A stretch of 64,000 bases of DNA from an uncultured Faecalicatena sp. (GTDB taxonomy: Bacteria > Bacillota > Clostridia > Lachnospirales > Lachnospiraceae): contig CAOKHZ010000015.1 in assembly GCA_948468385.1 (NCBI GenBank), positions 1-64,000 of the forward strand, read 5' to 3'. Each line of letters opens with the position of its first letter. The stretch's first letter is position 1. The position numbers and the translations under genes were made by a program. Of this stretch, positions 61,205 through 64,000 are shown in pieces. The notes beneath the pieces were generated by a model. The model did no database searches. It was given only the letters and a program-made list of their open reading frames with translations, and had not been told where the DNA came from.

Positions 61205-62211
61205 CATTTTTTCGTTTTATAAAGGATAAGGCACTTTTATTATTGGCGCATTTGATAGGAATGGCACTTTTATTTGCATTTTTGCGGTTGACAGCATATC
61301 CTTTGGATGATTGCGTGATTATCCTCGTTTGTTTGGCACTTGCGCTGCTTACGTGGCTGATGGCGCAATTTTTTTCGCGGAAAAAATATTTCGCGGAGCT
61401 TGAGAAAATCACGGAAAATCTGGAGCAACGATATCTTTTAGGGGAATTGATGCCGCATTCCTTCCGCCTGGAGGATGAATTGTATCGCGAATTGATTTGC
61501 AAGTCGAATAAGTCGGTGATTGAACGCATTCATCAGATTGAGGACGCGCAAAAGGAGTATCGCGAGTACATCGAGAGTTGGGTGCATGAAATCAAGGCAC
61601 CGATTACGGCCATTGACCTGGCGTGTGAGAATGCACGTGACGAGCGTGGAAGGCAGATTGCCGCCGAGAACCGGCGGGTGGAAAACGACGTGGACATGGT
61701 GCTTTATTACGCCCGTTCGGACGAGGTTTACAAGGACTATTTGATTGCTGAAACAGATTTGCAGGAAGTTTGCGGGGAAGTACTGATAAAGAACAAGCAT
61801 TATCTGATTCAAAATCATATGCGGGTAGAGGTGGACTGCCCCCACCATGTATTTACGGACAAGAAATGGATCGCCTTCATTCTCGGACAATTGATTTTAA
61901 ATAGTGTGAAATATCGTACCGCTAAAGACGCATATCTTCACATTTTTACGGAGGCCGCCCCGCGCAGCGTACTCTTGATGGTCGAGGACAATGGAATCGG
62001 CATCAGGCCGGAGGAAATTTCCCGGATTTTTGAAAAAGGGTTTACCGGAAGCAATGGGCGAAAGGAAGGGCGCGCCACCGGAATGGGTCTCTACCTATGT
62101 CAAAAACTGTGCAAGAAACTGGGGATTGAGATTCGGGCCGAGTCGGAAACGGGGAAAGGGACGAGGATGGTGTTGGAAATTCCGAGGAGCGACTTTACGG
62201 CGGTGACGTGA
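61201..62211 (+). CDS. intramembrane-sensing histidine kinase (BceS-like)
   Basis: A 336-residue kinase with two close membrane segments (about 10-32 and 36-57) and almost no outer loop, as in BceS-type kinases that sense through their ABC transporter. H-box ESWVHEIKAPITAIDL, N-box ILGQLILNSVKYR, G1 EDNGIGIRPEEI and G2 GMGLYLCQKL. Works with the regulator encoded just before it. Confidence 0.9.
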   Translation: MTFFRFIKDKALLLLAHLIGMALLFAFLRLTAYPLDDCVIILVCLALALLTWLMAQFFSRKKYFAELEKITENLEQRYLLGELMPHSFRLEDELYRELICKSNKSVIERIHQIEDAQKEYREYIESWVHEIKAPITAIDLACENARDERGRQIAAENRRVENDVDMVLYYARSDEVYKDYLIAETDLQEVCGEVLIKNKHYLIQNHMRVEVDCPHHVFTDKKWIAFILGQLILNSVKYRTAKDAYLHIFTEAAPRSVLLMVEDNGIGIRPEEISRIFEKGFTGSNGRKEGRATGMGLYLCQKLCKKLGIEIRAESETGKGTRMVLEIPRSDFTAVT

Positions 62212-62256
62212 TGGGCATTTGATTGTCCGCGGCCGATGGTATTGGTTGGATTTACG

Positions 62257-62293
62257 TGCATCCTCCAAGCCAGTCAGCGTGGCGACTGGCTCG
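62257..62293 (-). repeat. 37-bp intergenic repeat, copy 2 (inverted)
   Basis: Its reverse complement, CGAGCCAGTCGCCACGCTGA-CTGGCTTGGAGGATGCA, differs from copy 1 (55738-55774) at three positions and keeps the hairpin. It lies downstream of the kinase gene. Confidence 0.6.
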
Positions 62294-62312
62294 GGACGAA
62301 ACGGTGTCCATA

Positions 62313-62326
62313 TTACAAAATTGTAA
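62313..62326. promoter_or_regulatory. palindrome upstream of the Bce-type ABC genes
   Basis: TTACAA-AA-TTGTAA is a perfect dyad, about 106 bases before the ATPase start. It is the best candidate for the response-regulator site. The 220-base gap holds no gene. Confidence 0.4.
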
Positions 62327-62431
62327 GCTTCATGAAAGGGAAACGAATACAATCTTGCAACTTAATTTGTTAAAATATTTCACGTATCGCGATAACGGGA
62401 CGGATTTTAAAAATGAAGGAGTGATGATGAG

Positions 62432-63199
62432 ATGCAGGATACGATTCGTGTGTGTGACGTGGAGAAATATTATGGCAGTGGCGGCAATGTGACCAAGGCG
62501 GTCGATCGTGTCAGTTTTGTGGTGCAAAAGGGCGAATTCATGGGAGTGATGGGAGCTTCCGGGTCGGGCAAGACGACGCTTTTGAATATGTTGTCCACGA
62601 TTGACCGCGTGACGGCGGGGCATATTTATTATGGTGACGTGGACATTACGGAGTTGTCGGAAAACAGAATTTCCGAATTTCGCAAGAATAATCTGGGCTT
62701 CGTGTTTCAGGAGTACAATCTTTTGGACACGCTGACCATCGAGGAAAATATCGTGCTGGCCATGGCGATGCACAAGTTAAAGAAAGAGGAGATACAAGCG
62801 CGTTGTGATGAAATGCTTCGTCTTTTGGGCATCGAAAAGGTGCGGGATAAATTTCCATACCAGGTCTCTGGCGGGCAAAAACAGCGTTGTGCTTGTGCAA
62901 GAGCCCTGGCCAACCGTCCACGGCTTCTGCTGGCGGACGAGCCGACGGGCGCACTTGACTCGCGCTCCGCACAGACGTTGCTGGAGACATTCACCCAGAT
63001 GAATACGGAGCTTGACGCTACGATTTTTATGGTCACGCATGACGCGTTTTCGGCCAGCTACTGCCGACGGATTTTGTTTTTGAAAGACGGGAAAATCTTT
63101 CACGAGCTGGTGCGGGGCGGGCGGACGCGGAGGGAGTTTTTGAACGAGATTCTCGACGTGCTGGCGTTGACGGGAGGTGAGTCCTCTCATGTTAAATAA
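62432..63199 (+). CDS. BceA/MacB-type ABC transporter ATP-binding protein
   Basis: A 255-residue ATPase. Walker A GASGSGKTT, Q-loop FVFQEYNLLDTLT, signature VSGGQKQRCACARAL, Walker B LLLADEPTGALDSRS and H-loop VTHDAFSA. The long C-terminal part is usual for peptide-antibiotic exporters. It overlaps the permease start by 11 bases. With the adjacent kinase it forms a Bce-type antimicrobial-peptide detoxification module. Confidence 0.92.
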   Translation: MQDTIRVCDVEKYYGSGGNVTKAVDRVSFVVQKGEFMGVMGASGSGKTTLLNMLSTIDRVTAGHIYYGDVDITELSENRISEFRKNNLGFVFQEYNLLDTLTIEENIVLAMAMHKLKKEEIQARCDEMLRLLGIEKVRDKFPYQVSGGQKQRCACARALANRPRLLLADEPTGALDSRSAQTLLETFTQMNTELDATIFMVTHDAFSASYCRRILFLKDGKIFHELVRGGRTRREFLNEILDVLALTGGESSHVK

Positions 63200-64000
63200 G
63201 CTTGCTTTTCGTAATGTCAAACGTTCTGGCAAAGACTATATGGTGTACTTTTTGACGATGGCGGTCATTACGGCGGTGATGTTTTCGTTCAATACTTTGA
63301 TTTTTTCCGAGGACGCGAGGAAATTGTTCGAGATGGCCATGCTCATGGAGGTCATGCTTTCGTTGGCCACCTTTTTCATCGTACTCATCGTGGCATGGCT
63401 GATTCACTATATGGTGCGCTTTATGTTGGAAAAGCGTAGCCAGGAATTTGGCATTTACCTTTTGATTGGCATGAAAAAGGCGGAGATTTCCAAGCTGTAC
63501 ATGCGGGAAAATCTTTTGCTCGGATTGGTGGCGTTTGTCGTCGGGATAGGTCTGGGTGTTTTGTTCCAGCAGATTTTGATGGCGATTTTCTATAGTATGA
63601 TTCGGCTGGATTTTCATATTCATCTGGAATGGAATATGGGGTGTTTCTTGATGACCGCCGGCTGTTATGCTGGCTGTTATCTGCTGGCGTTATTTCGTTG
63701 TCGGCGAAAATTTCGGAAGATGAATATCCACGATTTGATGAACAGCCGGAGGCAAAACGAGGAAGTGAAAGAGTCCCGTGAACAGCTAAAGAAGTGGTTA
63801 TTGCCGTTGGCGATACTTTTCATCGCATGGTTCGCCGTGTTTCTTTTCACATGTAAAAGTTGGGATTCGGGTACGATTTTGTTTTTTATCATCGGGTTGG
63901 TGCTAACGATTTATTTGTTTTATATGGGGCTTTCAGCATGGGTCATTTGCTACGTGAGAAAAAAGGGCGGGGCGATTTATCATGGGGATGGCTTGTTCTT
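63189..64000 (+). CDS. BceB-type ABC permease (partial, runs off the window)
   Basis: ATG 63189 opens a frame without stop to the end (270 codons). The start MLNKLAFRNVKRSGKDYMVY is typical of BceB/FtsX-like permeases, followed by the first membrane segment, the pair at about 55-75 and 105-135, then AILFIAWFAVFLFTCKSWDS and further segments. The large extracellular domain lies beyond the edge. It senses and removes lantibiotic-type peptides together with BceS-like kinases. Confidence 0.85.
   Translation, partial: MLNKLAFRNVKRSGKDYMVYFLTMAVITAVMFSFNTLIFSEDARKLFEMAMLMEVMLSLATFFIVLIVAWLIHYMVRFMLEKRSQEFGIYLLIGMKKAEISKLYMRENLLLGLVAFVVGIGLGVLFQQILMAIFYSMIRLDFHIHLEWNMGCFLMTAGCYAGCYLLALFRCRRKFRKMNIHDLMNSRRQNEEVKESREQLKKWLLPLAILFIAWFAVFLFTCKSWDSGTILFFIIGLVLTIYLFYMGLSAWVICYVRKKGGAIYHGDGLF

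Noticed and set aside
49400-62230. GGCATTTGATTGTC shared by two intergenic places
   Set aside because: A 14-base exact match is expected by chance several times in a 64-kb window; flanks do not agree.

Overview
The window looks like a chromosomal segment of an anaerobic, plant-polysaccharide-using Firmicute, most likely a Lachnospiraceae-type Clostridium relative. The grounds are a monomeric [FeFe]-hydrogenase and HydE maturase, a clostridial-type PurC, two GH3 and one GH5 glycosidase with a GH43-like enzyme, AraC/YesN regulators, a long sugar-binding lipoprotein, strong AGGAGG ribosome-binding sites and a roughly even base composition. No species can be named from the sequence alone.

Layout. 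1-6.2 kb: tail of an AAA/PD-(D/E)XK protein, a GH43-GH3 pair, then a MATE pump divergent from a Crp/Fnr regulator. 6.2-7.3 kb: a MITE-like element and purC. 7.4-9.8 kb: mobile-element scars (broken XRE regulator, serine-recombinase fragment) around a small operon with a colicin-E-type immunity homologue. 9.8-11.3 kb: [FeFe]-hydrogenase. 11.3-22.2 kb: two membrane-anchored XRE regulators, then an export or peptide-handling region with a large permease, an ABC ATPase, two related secreted proteins, a broken C39-like protease and a MacB/ABC chimera. 22.3-24.2 kb: decayed ICE, toxin-antitoxin and IS200/IS605 pieces ending at tRNA-Val. 24.2-29.2 kb: Fic protein, Uma2 remnant, and two DUF262 proteins whose junction is tandemly duplicated. 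29.2-39.2 kb: AraC/GH3, AAA-DUF4143, YesN-type regulator, solute-binding lipoprotein and GH5 endoglucanase. 39.3-45.6 kb: PBECR4-like nuclease, MsbA-type ABC exporter, second AAA-DUF4143 protein, drug-type ABC pair with a TetR-like regulator. 45.7-60.4 kb: HydE and many small accessory genes (methyltransferase, hydrolase, GNATs, DUF4869 plus P-loop pair, TfoX-C, oxidoreductases, racemase) mixed with truncated gene stubs. 60.4-64 kb: a Bce-type two-component system with its ABC transporter; the permease runs off the end.

How it fits together. Three regions are metabolic (GH43/GH3; AraC-GH3; YesN-lipoprotein-GH5) and suggest beta-glucan or xylan use. HydA and HydE serve hydrogen metabolism but lie 34 kb apart, without HydF or HydG. 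The Bce module and the MATE and ABC exporters suggest defence against antimicrobial peptides or drugs. The rest is accessory DNA with an unusually high load of broken genes. The observations I rate highest are the duplicated stop/start junction between the two DUF262 genes, the shared 32-33-bp-spaced boxes in front of the two AAA-DUF4143 genes, the colicin-type immunity gene, the PBECR4-like nuclease and the DUF4869/P-loop pair. I saw no CRISPR array, rRNA or complete insertion sequence.
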